A stretch of DNA of 64,000 nt, from contig CAMLLU010000001.1 in the NCBI GenBank assembly GCA_946480925.1, forward strand, positions 1 to 64,000. The letters are read 5' to 3'. The position numbers and the translations under genes were made by a program. Of the stretch, positions 63,002 through 64,000 are shown piece by piece (within the stretch, counting starts at the first letter, position 1; every line of letters begins with the position of its first letter). The notes beneath the pieces are model-generated. The model ran no database searches and was not told the origin of the DNA. It saw only the letters and a program-made list of their open reading frames with translations. Origin of the DNA: an uncultured Rivibacter sp. (GTDB lineage Bacteria; Pseudomonadota; Gammaproteobacteria; Burkholderiales; Burkholderiaceae).

Positions 63002-64000
63002 ATGTCCAACAAAACCATTCCCGCCACGCTGATCCCTGGAGACGGGATCGGCCCCGAAATCGTCGATGCCACGCTCGCCGCGCTCGATGCGCTGGACGCC
63101 CCCTTCGAATGGGACCGCCAGGTCGCCGGGCTCGGGGGCATCCAGGCCGCGGGCGACCCGCTGCCGGCCGACACGCTGGCCAGCATCCGCCGCACCCGCC
63201 TGGCCCTGAAGGGCCCGCTGGAAACGCCCTCGGGCGGCGGCTACCGCTCATCGAACGTGCGGCTACGCGAAGAATTCAAGCTCTACGCCAACCTGCGCCC
63301 GGCGCACACCATCATCCCCGGTGGTCGCTTCGACAACATCGACCTCGTGGTCGTGCGCGAGAACCTCGAAGGCCTGTACATCGGCCACGAGCACTACATC
63401 CCCATCGATGACGATCCGCACGCCGTGGCCGTGGCCAGTGGCGTGAACACCCGCAAGGGCAGCCTGCGCCTGCTCGAGTTCGCCTTCGAACAAGCCCTCG
63501 CCACCGGCCGCAAGAAGGTGACGATCGTGCACAAGGCCAACATCATGAAGGCGCTCACCGGCATCTTCCTGGAGTCAGCCCAGCAGCTCTACGAGAAGAA
63601 ATACAAGGGCCGCATCGAGATGGACTCCGTAATCATCGATGCCTGCGCGATGAAGCTGGTGCTCAACCCCTGGCAGTTCGACGTGCTGGTGACCACCAAC
63701 CTGTTCGGCGACATCCTGTCGGACCTCGTCGCCGGCCTGGTGGGCGGCCTGGGCATGGCACCGGGCGCCAACATCGGTGCCGATGCAGCCATCTTCGAAG
63801 CGGTGCACGGCTCCGCGCCCGACATCGCCGGCAAGGGCGTGGCCAACCCGACCGCGCTGCTGCTGGCCGCCGCGATGATGCTCGACCACGTGAAGCTGCA
63901 GGACAAGGCCACGCGCCTGCGTCAGGCCATCAGCGACACGCTCAACGTCGACAAGGTGCGCACTGGCGACCTGGGCGGCAGCGCCAAGACGGCCGAGTTC
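63002..64000 (+). CDS. icd: NAD-type isocitrate dehydrogenase (partial)
   Basis: The first 333 codons lie in the window and the gene runs off its right edge. The protein starts SNKTIPATLIPGDGIGPEIV. It has SSNVRLREEFKLYANLRPA (substrate-binding), VVRENLEGLYIG, LFGDILSDLVAGLVGGLGM and VHGSAPDIAGKGVANPTAL. This is the decarboxylating dehydrogenase superfamily. The short, NAD-type branch fits isocitrate better than isopropylmalate: SSNVRLR holds the isocitrate Ser. Confidence 0.88.
   Translation, partial: MSNKTIPATLIPGDGIGPEIVDATLAALDALDAPFEWDRQVAGLGGIQAAGDPLPADTLASIRRTRLALKGPLETPSGGGYRSSNVRLREEFKLYANLRPAHTIIPGGRFDNIDLVVVRENLEGLYIGHEHYIPIDDDPHAVAVASGVNTRKGSLRLLEFAFEQALATGRKKVTIVHKANIMKALTGIFLESAQQLYEKKYKGRIEMDSVIIDACAMKLVLNPWQFDVLVTTNLFGDILSDLVAGLVGGLGMAPGANIGADAAIFEAVHGSAPDIAGKGVANPTALLLAAAMMLDHVKLQDKATRLRQAISDTLNVDKVRTGDLGGSAKTAEF

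Overview
The window is high-GC, densely packed chromosomal DNA from a beta-proteobacterium of the order Burkholderiales, probably the Rubrivivax/Leptothrix/Roseateles/Rhizobacter side of the order. This is inferred from gene order (gmk-rpoZ-spoT; yicC, Ser/Thr kinase, PP2C, rph, rdgB, hemW; fkpB-ispH), from DUF4148 and DUF1127 proteins, and from a Burkholderiales-type dispersed repeat. No plasmid, phage, IS or CRISPR signature is visible. Most of the window is core genome.

Layout. 0-6 kb: spoT (partial), rpoZ, gmk, maeB and a Fur-box-associated TonB siderophore receptor, all on the minus strand. 6-12 kb: yicC, divergent from a kinase-phosphatase pair followed by rph, rdgB and hemW. 12-18 kb: a LysR regulator, a DUF1127-like protein, cheR-cheD-cheB behind a sigma-28-type promoter, then a diguanylate cyclase, a FlhG/MinD-like ATPase and a truncated haemoglobin. 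18-26 kb: smr, radC, fkpB-ispH, a secreted CBM56/beta-helix protein, serS, tRNA-Ser(CGA), a DUF3616 protein and a PsiF-repeat protein.

26.6-30.8 kb is the most unusual part. Two neighbouring genes encode proteins that look like type III secretion effectors. One is an EspL/OspD3/ShET2-type cysteine protease with an apparently complete Cys-His-Asp triad. The other is a tandemly duplicated YopJ-like protein in which both copies lack the catalytic cysteine. Each gene has its own exact PIP box (TTCGC-N15-TTCGC), the HrpB/HrpX-type operator of plant-pathogen type III regulons. No secretion apparatus lies in the window.

30.8-43.6 kb is an envelope-signalling block. It holds three OmpR-type two-component systems, an EptA-like phosphoethanolamine transferase coupled to a PAP2 phosphatase, a lipoprotein, and a Spy/CpxP-like protein next to a CpxRA-like system. 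A 46-aa membrane protein is encoded between the regulator and kinase of that system. 43.6-47 kb: a LexA-controlled 63-aa ORF and the molybdate operon modA-modB-modC-modE. 47-50.3 kb: tRNA-Ser(UGA), apaH, a CorC-like transporter and sapC.

50.3-60 kb is an aromatic catabolism region. An IclR regulator is divergent from an MBL-fold protein, a probable two-component 3-hydroxyphenylacetate 6-hydroxylase (MhaAB-like), hmgA and fahA. A TRAP transporter operon follows, and its upstream region carries the same GTTCGT(T/A)A motif found in the iclR intergenic region. The window ends with a disordered small protein, a cation/proton antiporter, PPi-dependent phosphofructokinase and the start of an NAD-type isocitrate dehydrogenase.
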